Shown here: piece by piece, positions 41,146 to 56,100 of the stretch | Position numbering within the stretch: position 1 is the first letter of the stretch | How the letters are laid out: each line of letters opens with the position of its first letter | The notes under the pieces: generated by a model | Seen by the model: the letters and a program-made list of their open reading frames with translations, nothing else | Databases searched by the model: none | Told to the model about the DNA's origin: nothing | Source: Bugulina stolonifera | Taxonomy: Eukaryota; Bryozoa; Gymnolaemata; Cheilostomatida; Bugulidae | Reading direction: 5' to 3' | Assembly (NCBI GenBank): GCA_935421135.1 | Contig: OW285194.1 | Span: 13,663,376-13,727,375, forward strand | Length of the DNA: 64,000 nt | Program-made: the position numbers and the translations under genes

Positions 41146-44100
41146 GTAAGTTTGCTATTGATTCAGTGCTGCCCAATAAGGTCAGCTATGCTATCTAGTG
41201 CTGCCCAATAGGATCACCCATGTTATCTAGTGCTGCCCAGTAGGCCTGCAACGATTCACAAAATACTGTTTCGATTTTTTCGATTCTGCCAATTAACTTT
41301 TTCGATTTTTTCGATTCGATTCATTGCGCAAAATTAATAGAAAATACACTAGTGAGGTCAATCAGACCAATAACAGCATCTCACAATTTTACTGAAATAA
41401 TGTAACTATGTACTATGTACTATGTACAACAATAGGCAAGTGTGTTACTGTAACCCCAAGCAAGCAGTGAATGAAGACAGTGAGCACAACTATCAATATT
41501 GCTATTTATTTGAATCATTTACCCTGACACCATTTACGTTGCAGTAGTTCTTCGCAACAGTATTTTAGAACACTGTCAGTTGTAGTAATTGAGTTGATCA
41601 CTCCATTTTAGAATCACCAAAAAGAGTAGAATGAGTAGATTCCAGAAGCATACCCTTCTAATTGTGTGGAATATCAAATACAAATTGTATGTTTGGGGCA
41701 TTTATATAATTATAGACTTATATTAGTAATACATCCTAGCACATGATGTATTTTATAGCTATCCACTTACTGCCAACAAAATTACTAGAAAAAAATTGTG
41801 CTTCACTGAGATTCGAACCCATGACCACACGTTTGTAAAGCGAGCGCTCTGCCACCATGCTATGGTGATAACTTGGGATTCCCAAGACTAAGTATATATT
41901 TAACAAGAATCGAAAATTGAGTGCAATGAATCGATATTGAAAATGCTGCAAATTAATCGTATCGAGAATCGTTATCGATTCATCGTTGCAGGCCTACTGC
42001 CCAGTATTTTAAGCCGCGCTACCTAGTGCTGCCCAATGTGATTAGCCATGTTATCCAGTGCTGCCCAATAGGGTTAGCCAAGTTATCTAGTGCTGTCCAA
42101 TATGATTAGCCATGTTAGCTGGAACAACTGAAACAGAGGCAGTATCTCACAACAGTCATGGGCTGTACAGTCAGTAACGGAGTTGTTTGTCATTACACTG
42201 ATCACATGACATCACGTACGCCACAAGGCAAACAGCGAGATGACAAACCCTATTTTTGAGATTGTTTTATGACACCAGTTTCTTCACACTGTGGGAACTA
42301 TCCACCGCTCCTTGTTTAATAGACCACTAGCCTCTTGGACATTGAAATCTGCACTAAAAGTGGGAATAAAGCACCATAATTTTGAGAATGGTAGTCAGTT
42401 GGAAGTAGAAGAAGTTGTCTCCTTTGTATATTTTGCACATCCCCTCAACATACGAGTTTATTAAAGTGATGTATAATAAATATTACATGTTTCTGATACT
42501 TTCTCCGTGTTTTAGGACAATACAGCTGGAACAGGGGCACAGGTTGGTGGTTCTAATGAGAATGGAGTTTGGTGGCCAGATAAAGAGTGCTTGACCACAT
42601 GTGAGTATATACCAGAATCGCAGTCTATCTTGTAGCTGGCACGGAGGCTATCTCGTACTGTAGTTGCCTCTACCAGCTATAGCTAGTTTCGCTATGAGAT
42701 AGCTTAGCTAGTTTGCAAATGGTCACTAAGTTTTCATATTTTCTACATTCCTAAATGAACACAATTACAGTGCACGATTGATTTTTTGATGAAGTGACTC
42801 AAAATAGGAAGGCTAGAAAAAGTAGCGCTGCGCCTAGAAATGACCAATCAGACCGAGCACATTCAATACCATCGAATTACTACAATGCTCATATTATATA
42901 AATTGTTGTTGGAAGCATTACAAGTATCCGTTTATTCTATGGGGAGCATAATTGTACTATTGTGTAGGCCTATTTGTACCAAGTAGATGTACATGTGCTG
43001 GTAGGCTTCGCATAAATATATTAATAGCGATGGTGACTTGCAGGTCAATTCCTAACCACTTCTCGGCTTAATATCACATTCCGCATCTCTTCAACGGTGT
43101 CACTTTGATTAGGACTACGTGGCAGCATGATAACTTGTGATAAAAGCCAATTAAAGGGGGAGGATATCCCACTATCTGATGAACAAATAAGTCCACCAGT
43201 ATCTAAATTCTACTTGACATACTAACTAAGAGTTATCTGTCCTCAAGTATGGTCACTCGAGCTCTTACTGTCTCATCATTGTCACATGTGGAGATCTAAA
43301 CTGATAATACAATAATAATCTCTAGGTTTGCATCTAGACAAATTACTGGTATATCACCATTGGGTTAATTCCATGACTAAACCTGGCTATGCATGAGGAG
43401 CATAGATAGTGCCTCCAAAAATGTTTCTTATAAATATTTTTACAATACATTACCAAAATTACTGCTTTCTTTGCATTTTTGATCAATCAAAAACTACCCA
43501 ATCACCTAGCAATCCTGGCAGCTGATTATTCAAAGCTAAAATGTTCAAAGCAGAAAAGTATATTCTAGAATTCATGTTCATATTATTATCCATAATTATG
43601 ATAAACATGTGTCAGGGCAAGGCAAGTTTACTAAAACCTGTGAAATGATATCAGTACATTACAATTACCTAGGAGTTTTACTCCCAATATTGGTAGAGAT
43701 AAAATATAGTCTTGTTTGCCCTGTTTCAAACTGATTCACACAAGTAAGTCTTAATGCAACCTCGGCTCACTCAAAATATGATAATATCTTACTGAGAGTT
43801 ATCTGTGCTCAAGTATCATTGTCAATTGTAGAGATGAAATAAACAATGTGATCATACGACAATGAATAATTGGATAGGTATTTCCCACTTAGCTTTTTAA
43901 CCTTTGACTTATTTGCCACTCTACTCGATCTATGAGAGCCCTCGGACCAACTCCTCCCCTACTTAGAGATTAGATTTCCACGCCATGACCATATAATCTT
44001 CTCCTGAAAGATTTTATCTGCTGCAGATTCATAGGAACTAAGTAGACTAATTTGGGGTCATACCAATTTCCCACTCCCCCATCAGGTAACCTTAGATATT

Positions 44101-47100
44101 GAATAATTGTTAGGCAGGTTTAGGGGCTTGGGTTAGAGAATGAATTGAGAAAATTTTTGTTTGATTTTCAATAAAGAATGAAAGCTATAACTCCACAAAA
44201 TTTATGAAAATTTGCATTTTTAGCTACAAGCGGGCAAAAACAAAATATTGCAAATCCATGTAAAACAAATGATTAATTTATTGCAATAGATATAACGTTC
44301 ACCTGGTTTGTTTTGAGAAGTAATAGAGTTACCTAACAAGAACTTTTTAGATAGAAGTTTGGCAATTTAAATTTTATAGAGCACAAAATTCTGCGCAGTT
44401 TCTTCAGTAAACAAAAATATGAGCAAAAGTTACATTAGTTTAGGTCTAAGGCTAAAAAACACCAAAGAGCTCAATATTAGTGTCCCCTAAGGCTACAAGG
44501 ACGCAGAAGGAATCTGTATATTAGCGTCCCCTAAGGCTACAAGGACACAGAAGGAATCTGTATATTAGCGTCCCCTAAGGCTACAAGGACACAGAAGGAA
44601 TCTGTATATTAGCGTCTCCTAAGGCTACAAGGACACAGAAGGAATCTGTATATTAGCGTCCCCTAAGGCTACAAGGACACAGAAGGGATCTGTATATTAG
44701 CGTCCCCTAAGTTTGTGTGAAAGTTTTTAATAAGCACTGGCCTCAGACCACATATTACATGTTATCATTATTGCAAAATGTGCTATGACCATTATTTATT
44801 AATGCTTGGCCTGACTAGAATATAATAAATAATAGAGTGAGTGTTTAAGGTTTTGTCATGCAACATATTTCTACTTCAGGTATCAGTGACGGGTACTGTA
44901 AAGCAGACGGCAGCACCCCGACTAAGTCTCCACCTACAACTAAGAAAGATACAGAAGCACCAACTACTATGGCTCCTACCACCACTCCTACCACTACAGC
45001 AATGGCCACTACAGAAAAACCTGGTGATGGTGGAATTGTAAGTGCAGAATACAGTGCATTTATTTACAAGCACTCATAGCTACGTATATTGGCTGTATGC
45101 AATAAGAAGTTGTCCTATCATATCTTATTCAAATAGGAGAATATAGGAGAGGATAACTTCAGACTAAATTATCGCAATCGATAACTTAGCAACACCAATA
45201 GCTAGGGCAAAAAATTGATAAAATGGAGATTATAAGTTACATGATTTAGACATCATTGCAGCACTATGGATAGTCAGTCAGTGCATAATCATGAGAAGGC
45301 AAGTCCAAAAATATTAGTGCACTGAATTCTAAAATACATAATATAACACAATGCATTACATAATGCAATAGTCTGTAGTCTAGGAGGTTGTAGACAAGTT
45401 GTAAGTATAAATAGTGAGACTACCATTAACTGATTGAGGTATTACTTTCAGGTGAGAGATGTAAGGCTACCACTTTCACTGATACCTATACACTATGATG
45501 TGGAAATGAAACCAGACATTTATCACACGGACCCTGAGATGTTTACCAACACTGGACGAGTTAAAGTACTCATGAGATGTGACGAGGAAACGAGCCGTGT
45601 TACCATTCACATTAATAAACTGAAAGTCACAGACTACAAGCTTACCGATGAAAGTAAGTTTATTTAGATGGTTCCAAGGTATTGTTTATCCCAAGACTCT
45701 TCACAGCAAGAAGTTGTGAATTTATATTTACTTGTATGAGATACATCAATCAACCAACTGCTTTGTAGACATTATTTTTGTTTTGCTCTAAAGAAACTAA
45801 CTGCCAATATGACAAATTTTGGTAAAGTTCAGGCAATATTGCCAAAGGAGCGAGCGAGGGCATGCGTGAATGCTTAAATGTCATCGAAATTTCAGCAACT
45901 TGATCTTGATTTTCATTTAAAACTGCAACTATGTAGCCCAGCATCTTCTACTTTCTAGTGCATATACATGTACAACTAGATTACTAATGAAAGTAAAGGG
46001 CAATAGTAGCATAGTCAGTGCAGATCGGCTCCGACTACTACAGGCAATATAAGCAAACTGGTTTACTCATTGGATATATTTACTGGCTCATTTATCTAGG
46101 TAACCTTTATAACAATAAATATCTTTTTCTGTTAGCTACAAAGTTCTGCTATGAATTTAGGTGACGTCGAAATTGATCTCACCGAACCAGTTTATGACGA
46201 GGACCGGCAATTTGTTAACTTCACGACCTCAGCACCCCTCACTGTGGGAAAACAATACTCACTAAACCTAGGCTATGAAGGACCTTTGAAAAACGACTTA
46301 GCTGGACTGTACTATAGTAGTTATGATGAAATAAATGATGCTACAAACACCACGGAGAAGAGGTGGGTGTTGACTAGATTGTGCATCGTGCCATCTGATA
46401 TAATAGATGTCTACTCAATGTGCTCCCATCTTCTATTTTGGGTAAAACTATTAAAACCAGACCAAACTGATCATTTCTCTACAAAAATTAAAAATTATAC
46501 TATTGCAACTTTATAATAATTTTATATTGTTGGTGTAAAATTTAAATTCAAAGTATAATGCTGCACACTAAAGAGGTGTTGTTTAAATTTTACAAATTTA
46601 GGTATTTGCATAAAAACTCTATTCCCATAAATTTAGGGACATGGACTGTTTAGTAGTTTTATTCAAACTTTCTGAGAAAAAAATTCTTGTGGCTCTCGTT
46701 TATCATAAGATCTCTCTTCTCCGTGCTCATATTAAAATAATTTAATTTGTATTAATCTCAATAGAGTATAATCATCTATTAGGAAAGCTATTTCAAATAT
46801 TATTGCTTTTCATTTGATATATAAATAAGGTACATAGCCACAACCCAGTACCAACCGACTGATGCAAGGAAGGCGTTTCCTTGTTTTGATGAGCCTGCTC
46901 TCAAAGCAACATTCACTATAACTTTGTGGAGGAAACCGGGATACACGGCCCTCTCTAATATGGGACTAGCTAGCAGTGACAACCAGTAAGTCTAACTACT
47001 TCCTGTTATTATTAAACATTGTCCAATCATATCGCAGGTATTTAGCAGTCACTATGATGGCACCAACAGATGCTAGAAAGGCACTTCCCTGTTTTGACGA

Positions 47101-50100
47101 ACCCCAGTTGAAAGCAACTTTTACTATAAGCTTACTTCGAAAGGCACCAATGAAGTCATTATCAAACATGCAACTCAGCCAAAGTGTAGTACAGTATGTA
47201 TCTGGGTAACTGCATGCTCGCATGTAGTTATAAGGAGTCATGAATTTACCAAGTCCGTATATCACATGTTGGTCTGAGAGGTCTTCTTGCTTTTTCGTTC
47301 TACTAGCCTGCACGATAGTTCTTCTGGATTTTGCACTTTGTTAAGTTTTGTGAATGTAATTGTAAAATGTAGTATGGCCAAATAAGGCATGCAGGACCTA
47401 AGGCCAGAAATTTGACTTGAGTTGAAGACCTAACTTGTACTAATGACTTGATCAAAGTGAATGACCTGATTAAAGCAATAAAGGGCCTGACCAAGGCTAA
47501 AAACCTGACCAAATAAAATGATCTGCCTACAATAAATGACCTAACTGAGGTCAATGACCTAACTAAGGTCAATGACCTAACTAAGGTCAATGACCTACTA
47601 ATCTAGTTAGTTAGCAACTGATATTAGTAACTCAATCTAGAAGTATTGCATAGAAGTATAAGTATTACATACACAGCAATGTAATATCACTGAGCTAGAT
47701 TCGGAAATGCTTCACTGGGGAAGGAAATTTGCTCTATAGATAGCTATAAAATGTCGTACAGGGCACACTGCAGAGATCCGCAGTATGAAGGTGATTTTGG
47801 TTCAGGTTGTAATCAAGACCAGAAGAATTTTAGATCAAAGCAAGTTCAAATAAATATTACCTTGTGATTAGGTCTTCCATCGTACATGCTTTCAGATCGT
47901 GGTAATCGAGGGAAAAATGTACTCAATGTAGGTAGGATTGTGCAATATGATAATATCACCTGCTACCTGTTGTTATGTATGTATGTAGACCTGTCTTTGA
48001 CAGAAAGTTCCACATAACGCAGGCTAATTATTTAAAATACAAAGTCACCCATAATGTATCATGCTAGAATTTTGGCGAGTTGAAATTTTAAGTACCGAAT
48101 AAATTGCATACTTTTTGCCCAAAACAATACTTGAAAAGTTTACATCTAGTCACATGGTTTACACTTCACGTCATCATAGCCCGAGAAAGAAATTAATTCT
48201 CTGAACTTCTGTTAGTCAAATCGCTGAAAGACTTGTGTTTAATAATTTATACTAATTAAAATTGGCAGGGTTTTTAGCATGAATTTAAGTACAATTTAGG
48301 TACAACTTATTGAGACATTGAAAATTCCTGTAAATTGTGTGCAGTGATACTTATTCAGACTGTTCTGGTCAGGTGTACAAGGAACTTCATGGACTTGTGC
48401 AGACGACAGACGTTAGCTGGTCTTACTGGTTTTATATCAACTGTGCTAAAAGGCTTCAATCCCAAATTTTTGCAGGCATGCAATGGCTTCTGGAGACTGC
48501 ATTTGTTCACTTATTTACTTACTATTATTCTGTTACTTTTAGACCTGATGGCTGGATAAAGGATACATTCGAGCAGACAGTAAAGATGTCCACTTATCTT
48601 CTAGCAATGATTGTTTGTGACTTCGATTTCAAGAGTGGTGTTACTAGTGATGGCAAAGTAAGTTTCTTTTAGATATTTTTCAAAAACTAACACGTTGTAG
48701 TCAAGGACTAGTACTAGTGCTCATGGTAGTTAGTAAGGTACATGGCTGTGTAGAAGCATTAAGCATTATCCTACTTCTATGATATTATATTTGTGTTTAG
48801 GTAAATTGAAATCTGGAGAGGGTGCTGGGGCATTGAAAGTGTCATAGTTATTGAAGCTCATGTTTGTTACACAGCATGTTTATCTACAACATCACCATCT
48901 ATTCACAAGCCCAACTCTGGCTGCACGATCATCTACTTATATTGTTTTAAAACAGATTTAGATTTTTTTTTATCAACTAGAACTGCTTAGTCGATTCATC
49001 CACCCTTCACAGAAATGCACATGCCATTGTATTTCATATGCATGCATACGTAGGTTGAATAGACAGGCTAACATAATTATCTTTTCATTGACTACACCAG
49101 GTGGAATTCCGAGTGTGGGCCAGAAAATCAGCAATTGACCAGGTGGATTACTCACTAGACCAAGGCATCAGGATATTAGAATATTTTGAAGATTTCTTCA
49201 ATGAGTCATATCCATTGAAAAAGCAGGGTATGATAAAGCAGTTATTACCAATGCACATGTATTTCATTCTTAACTATCGTATTTCTAAATTGGAGTTGTC
49301 ATACACTGATCTGAGTCTGAAGTTGTCACCAATGCACTTTTAAGGTGGAGTTGTCATACACTAGTTTCAGTCAGAAGATTACTCTGCATATCAAATAGTG
49401 GGTATCAATTGACAACCAGTGAATGAAAGCAACGAGAAGTCTTGGTTGTTAAGCCAAAAGTTTAATATTGTAATTTTCATTGCTAATGCTAATTGCTAAC
49501 TTGGCTATTTGCACCAAAAGGCTTGGGAACAATGTTTAATGTGTGGCGATCTTAAAGCCTTCTTAAAGTTTTGGTGAAATATTACTGAAACTGTGATGAT
49601 ATTACCATTGTGACAATCTTGTCTGAATTTTGCTAAAACCTATGATGGTGACGTTAACTTTTTAGTTGTTAAGAATCCTTGCTCGATCACCACATTCAAC
49701 AGCTTCTTTAGTAATTTTAATACAAGGATACAATTTGGTTATTTTTTTGTATCAAATATCTTACAGACATGATTGCCATCCCTGACTTTGCTGCCGGAGC
49801 CATGGAAAATTGGGGATTGATTACATACAGAGAAACTGCTCTACTTTACGACCCGGAGGTATCGGCTGCCTCTAACAAACAAAGAGTAGCAGTAGTTGTC
49901 TCCCATGAACTTGCCCACCAGGTATGTCAGCATGGCTGTACATACAGTTTATAACATCCATAAATTCCTAATGATGGGAGTTGAATTCTTCACTGTACTA
50001 AAATTTAAATCATGACCTGTGTCTTAGGAGATGTTTTCATGGGTTTGACAAAGTTATTTTACTTTCTAAAGTATGTGGGCACCTGCCGACTATGTCAACC

Positions 50101-53100
50101 AGATGTCACCAAACACCTGCAGACAATGTCAACCAGATGTCACCAAGTACCCTCAAATATACTAAATTATGTGTATAATATTAGCACAGCACCTTCACTT
50201 TCTACAAATTGGCGATTTCTTCTTATACGTCCAAGTAGGAAACTTTTTTATTGTGGCAATTTCTCACCATTCATTGTAAACTCTATACCTTTGTCAAAAT
50301 ATCAAGTAACAGCAACTTGTTAACCAATCATTTCCGGTAACTGGGTAAGTTAGCACACTTTGTTGTGTTTTAACGCTTTCATTAATTATATGAAATTCAA
50401 TTTAAATGCCAAATTTAAAGCAAATGGTTAGCATGAATAATAATTTTACTATTGTTAGTGGTTTGGGAATCTTGTATCGCCATCATGGTGGGATGACTTG
50501 TGGCTGAATGAGGGATTTGCCAGTTATGTGGAGTACATTGGTGTCGACCACACGGAGACATTATGGAAAATGGTAAGTCCATTTCTGGTGCAAAATGATT
50601 ATGCCTTTCAATCTGTGTTGAATTAGACAAAAGAAGCTCAACAGAAGAGTTTGCAGAAAAATCTATGCCTCATATTGCTGTTAGCAGAGTTCATCTACGT
50701 GAAATACATGTGTATGTTCAGAGCAGATACAACTACTGTGGGAAAGAACCGCAGTGTAAAGTTCTTATGGTTTGCAATGGACGTAACTGGTTGCATTATA
50801 TTTTTATCTAATTAATTTATACAAGTAGTTAGGACCTATAAGTTTGATTAAAAACATATTTTTCGATTCAGTACACATTTTGGTGAAGTTTATTTTCCTG
50901 TAGGCCTATTTCCTGTTTGAAATGTGTTAATTATTCTCTATGTTTCAGATGGACCAGTTCGTGACTACAGATGTACATAGCACTCTAAAATCTGATAGTT
51001 TAGCCACATCCCACCCCATCTATGTAGAAGTGCAACATCCAGATGAGATTAACGAAATATTTGATAGCATATCTTATGGTAAAGTAAGTACATTACACAT
51101 CTGTATGTATTTGTATGACACTTTATGATATTGTATGTATCTGCGTGACATTGTATGTATCTGTATGACATTGTATGTATCTGTATGACACTGTATGGCA
51201 CTGCATGACACTATATGATACTGTATGACACTGTATGACACTGTATGACACTGTGTGACAGTGTATGACACTGTATGACACTGTATGACACTGTATGACA
51301 CTATATGACACTGTATGACACTGTATGACACTGTATGTCATTGTATGTCATTGTATGTCATTGTATAAAATTATATGTCATTATATGAAATTATATGAAA
51401 TTGTATGTCATTTTATGTGTCTGTATGACACTGTATGACACTGTATGTCATTATATGTCATTGTATGTCATTGTATGTCATTGTATGTCATTGTATGTCA
51501 TTGTATGTCATTGTATGTCATTGTATAAAATTATATGTCATTATATGAAATTATATGAAATTGTATGACATTTTATGTGTCTGTATGACGTTTATCCACC
51601 CTTAAAAATGTGCTTCCCAATCATAAATTTAGATCAAAAAGTAAAACCTTTTATCTGCGCTCTTCTTCTACATGAGAGTCGTGCGATCATAAAGCACATA
51701 ATTTAGATATTGTTATTGATATTGAATATAATACAAGATTAAGCAAATGTAAATGTAAAATTTCAGATAAAAATGTCACGAACCCACTACTGAGCTTTTT
51801 TAGTGCTCTAGTATGCCACAGGAAAACTGATAAGAATACTTACCGATATCTTGGATTCTCTGATCTCATCCTCGTACTGTATGCACTGGTTTCCAATTAT
51901 AACACAGCAGAGACTGATTTCCTGCTGTTAAACTACAAAATAGACAAATGAAAAAAGTTTAAATCTACATTGTTAATCATTTTTTAGGGAGGATCCTTGA
52001 TAAGGATGATGAGGTATTTCCTAGGAGACATCGTATTTCAAAACGCTCTCTCAGTAAGTATTGTTCTACAGCTTTATTGAGACACATTTAACTTCTGCCA
52101 CAAGCATAATATAATTACTTGTAAACATGCAGATATTGAATATACAATAATCTAATCCTGAGATAGGCAATACCAGATTGTTGTTACTCGTACATATAAA
52201 GGTGAATTTGGGAAAGGCATAAAAAGATTTTAGAACAGCAAGGGGAGCTATGGATACAATATTGAAATTGATAATATTGAACACAACGCCCAGAGTATGT
52301 CACTGGGATCTGGAAGTTTTAACTTAACAAGTCATACGTAGGTCTATGTGTCATAAATTGAATCGGCAATAAATAGATAAAATGCCACACTTTGTAGAAC
52401 TACATTGATAGCAAGGCGTATGATGCTGCTTTTCACGATGATCTGTGGGAGGCTATGCAGATGGAAGCAGATAGACAAGGATTAAAAGATGATCAGGGAA
52501 ACAACCTAAATGTTAAGGAGATTCTAGACACTTGGATCCTACAAATGGGTGAGATGCTGTGCTATTCACTTTACCAGAAGATTATTTATTTGATGACATA
52601 GCATGCTAGAAATTGACTGAGATAATAGGTTTAGCATCGAACAGATCTAGCCAACTTTCTGATGCTAAGGTTATAATTCCACTCAGTTGCTATTAAAGTT
52701 GAACATACATGTAAAAGAGATATATTTTACTGTCTATTCTTTTTAAATAATTTCTATCAATTTCAATTGAATTTGAACATACAATATAAAGCTGTTTAAT
52801 CTACATAAGTTGAGAGATAAAAATATAAAAAGCTTTTATATTGGCACATAATGATCATAACACAAGTCATACAGTGTAGCTTGGAATCATACTCACTAAT
52901 ACCAAATTTTTATTTACCAAATTAAAAAAACAATGCAACAATATTAATGCAAGTTACAAATACCATTTACGCACTCGTTGATGTACTAAGGTGGGTTAAG
53001 TACCGACTTACTGCGCAGGGTCCAGGACGCACACAAATAATTAGAGTAAACATTGAAAATGGAATTAGAATCCATTTTCAGACCTTTGCCTCTACTTGCG

Positions 53101-56100
53101 TGAAATTTTAAAACAAAGTCCTAGTACTGCCCCTTGACTATTTTGCTTCAAGAACTTACAGGCAAATCACCAAACAACATGACATAATGATATGTTAGAT
53201 AGATATGGCTTGTGGAAAGACGCTGGTATAATTTTCAGCTTGGCAGAGAAGATCTAATCTCTTAAATAGGCTAGACGCCAACAATGTTTGATTAGGTATA
53301 AATATTTTTACTCATAGCACAAGAGTGTTAGTAGCGATGTGGTATTGCTATGACGTGGAATAACAATATATGATGTTCATTTCCAGGATACCCTCTACTT
53401 GAAGTAAGAGCTGACCCAGTATCTGGTGGCAAACAACCTCTCACAATCACTCAGAAACACTTCCTGTTAGACGACACTCAGGAACCTGACCCTAAATATC
53501 CAAGTCCATATGAGTAATGTATTAAATACTTGTATAAAAGTGACATTTGTACACCAGCTATATTTAGGTTTCTCTTGCTATAAATTGCACGACGTTCAGC
53601 TACTGTTCATATGTACATAGTAGACCTAGCCTGGGTTTTGTGCCTTTCAAATATGTATGGGTGTTTAAATTGGCAATACTGACTTTTAACTCTGAGGCAT
53701 AGGGTTTGGAGCCAAGGCTAACTACCACTCTTAGTCTTCACTATGTAGCCTAGTATCTGAGCTATCCAGTCCATATACATTGTATACAACCTCCATGTTG
53801 CTGAAAAAGCTTGAGTTTTGAGCAAAAAGTATAAACAGGGCTACAACTGAATCTTGGTAATGGTTGAAGATTCAAGTTACAGCTAATCAGGAGAGGTAGA
53901 TGTGTTACTATTATTGTGAGTTTAGCCTCACAACTAAACTCTATACATACAATGCAATTAATTGATACTTATTGCATTCTTATTATATTTATTCACAGCT
54001 ACAAGTGGGATGTACCATTCAGCTATGTTACAAGCAAGTCCGACAGCTTTGACGTTAATGAAACATCTGTCAAATGGTTCTTTAGAACAGAACCCTCAAG
54101 TGAGTGGCTATGTATGACATCATTTCCTGTTTTATTGTTCACTGTTTTTCTGATTATATACAAACAAAGTAGGGCATGTGTTTGTGGGAATAATGAATGA
54201 GTGGTGTGAGTGAAGTGGAGTGAGAAACTCGACTTACTGTATTAAAGCTGTCTTGGCACCTGCTAGCACTTGAGACAAGTTGCGAGTATTTATATATATA
54301 TAGCCAGTTTTTTCTTATCCATCCCTGGATACAATTTTTAACAGATCATTACATTATGAAGCCAAACGATGACAATTTTAGCCTTTCTATTGCGGAATAA
54401 AGTAAAATAAGTTTTAAATTGATAGTTGAAGGTAGTAAAACTGTGACTTGAAAATCATTTAAAATTTTTATTGAATGCCTAATAAAGACACTTATGTTTA
54501 TTACCAGAGAGTATTGAAATCGACACTGATGCTGACTGGCTGATAATAAACCCAAAACAATATGGCTTCTATAGAGTAAACTACCCTGGACAATATTGGC
54601 AGAAGTTGATTAACCAGCAAAAAATCGATCACGCAGTAAGTTAATTGAAATTACTAAACTGTAGGCGAAGTTGTCCCCTTTCTTTACTTTTACTAAGTTT
54701 TCCAGGTAATATCATTGAACCATCTGATATTTCTCAACACGCGCAACTGAGTTATGTATTTGACTACATTCCACAATGCTAATTGTGTAATTGTTAATTT
54801 AGTCCTAAGATTAAATATTAAAATACCTATATTCCAATCCCATGCATGCATATTGCATATACATTATACCCTGCAGATACTCATGTGATAAACTGCTGCT
54901 ATGTACAGAAGGCCAAATAACTGTGTGCATGCAGTAGTCAGTGTGCTTGTTATATTTTAGGTGATAGATCCACTGAACAGAGCCCAGATTATAGATGATG
55001 CATTCAATCTGGCTTTGTAAGTTAAACCTAGTTAATATTATTGAACTTCAGAGTAAATTTCCAAACATACCTATATCTACATGATTGTACATGTATGTTC
55101 CACATTTTTGTATCTCCCATTGCACGTATGAAATACATGTTGTATAAATATGCTCTACATTGCAAGTGCATTATTTATACAGATAAATCTAAATATATAG
55201 TTGTTTTTGTCTCGCACTATCATGTAGGCCAACAGTTGTTATTTCAAACATTGTTGGAACTGATTTGTTGTGTTTATGTGAAAAATTTACAGCATTTAGT
55301 GTCTTGATGACTTCTTAGACTGGTCTAGGTTGCAAATAAAAATCTCAAGATAGAAGTTCGGCCGGAAAAGCTTCCGACTTGGAATTTTACTTAGTCAGAG
55401 CAAACTAACTCTAGCTCATCACATGTTTCTCATGCAAAAACAATATGCCCAGATCGTTGTGTTCACAACATCTGTGCTCGAAGTGAGTCGAGATATTTTG
55501 AGCAAGTTTTCCTGTGCCTGAAAATTGGATTGCAAAGACACTAAATGATGGTTATTATTTAAGGATTGCTTGGGTTATTATTTTGGAAAATTTCTATCTT
55601 TGATCTAGTGTAACAAACTAAGGTAGAATCTAGGTCATGCACCCTCAAGTTATTGTAGAAGATTATATTCAATAGCATAATAATATAATTTATATAATGG
55701 CTGCACCCTTTTCTAATTGTGAAATACATATTGCAGGGCTGGTAAACTAAGCATTGAGGTTCCCATGGAGCTGACTAAATATTTGGGATCTGAGGATGAC
55801 TACTTCCCATGGGACGCTGCAATCACCAGCCTTGGCTACGTATCGTCAGCGTTGCGGAGGACAGAGGCTTATGGAGACTTTAAGGTTAGGTTCCTACCGA
55901 CATCTGCATCTACCATTTGTTTTGATTAGCAATTAACTATGAAACCCGAAACAAAGCTGGTAGTTGTAGAGTTTAATGCAGTGCTTTTTTCATTAATATG
56001 CAAGTGTTCAACTTCATTGCCAGCTAGTTAACAACAGAAAAATTTTTGTTTAAATCTAGCAATATTTATTCTACTCTGTGAACTATAGAATCAGCAAAAA

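Larger units (their letters stand above)
41150..42125. repeat. Diverged tandem repeat with CTGCCCAATAGG core, split by the hAT element
   Basis: Units of about 38 bp with TCTAGTGCTGCCCAATAGG and AGCCATGTTA occur before and after the transposon at 41241-41996. Duplication copy 1 has a single unit at about 27573-27605, so the expansion came after the duplication. Confidence 0.75.
31440..42730. repeat. Tandem segmental duplication, copy 2 (long, holds aminopeptidase exons 1 and 2)
   Basis: Partner of the blocks at 25480-28450; the homologous blocks are 31440-32345, 36300-36560, 36765-36895 and 41130-42730. The sequence between blocks has no counterpart in copy 1. Apart from the aminopeptidase start at 40945 I see no gene in 31440-40944, which is AT-rich and carries only simple repeats. 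Confidence 0.8.

Noticed and set aside
48345..48542. Open frame continuous with the aminopeptidase exon at 48543
   Set aside because: Exons 6a and 6b end in phase 2 and join directly to 48543 in frame, giving the expected family spacing before MSTYLLA. The upstream part has no M1 similarity and is read as intron.
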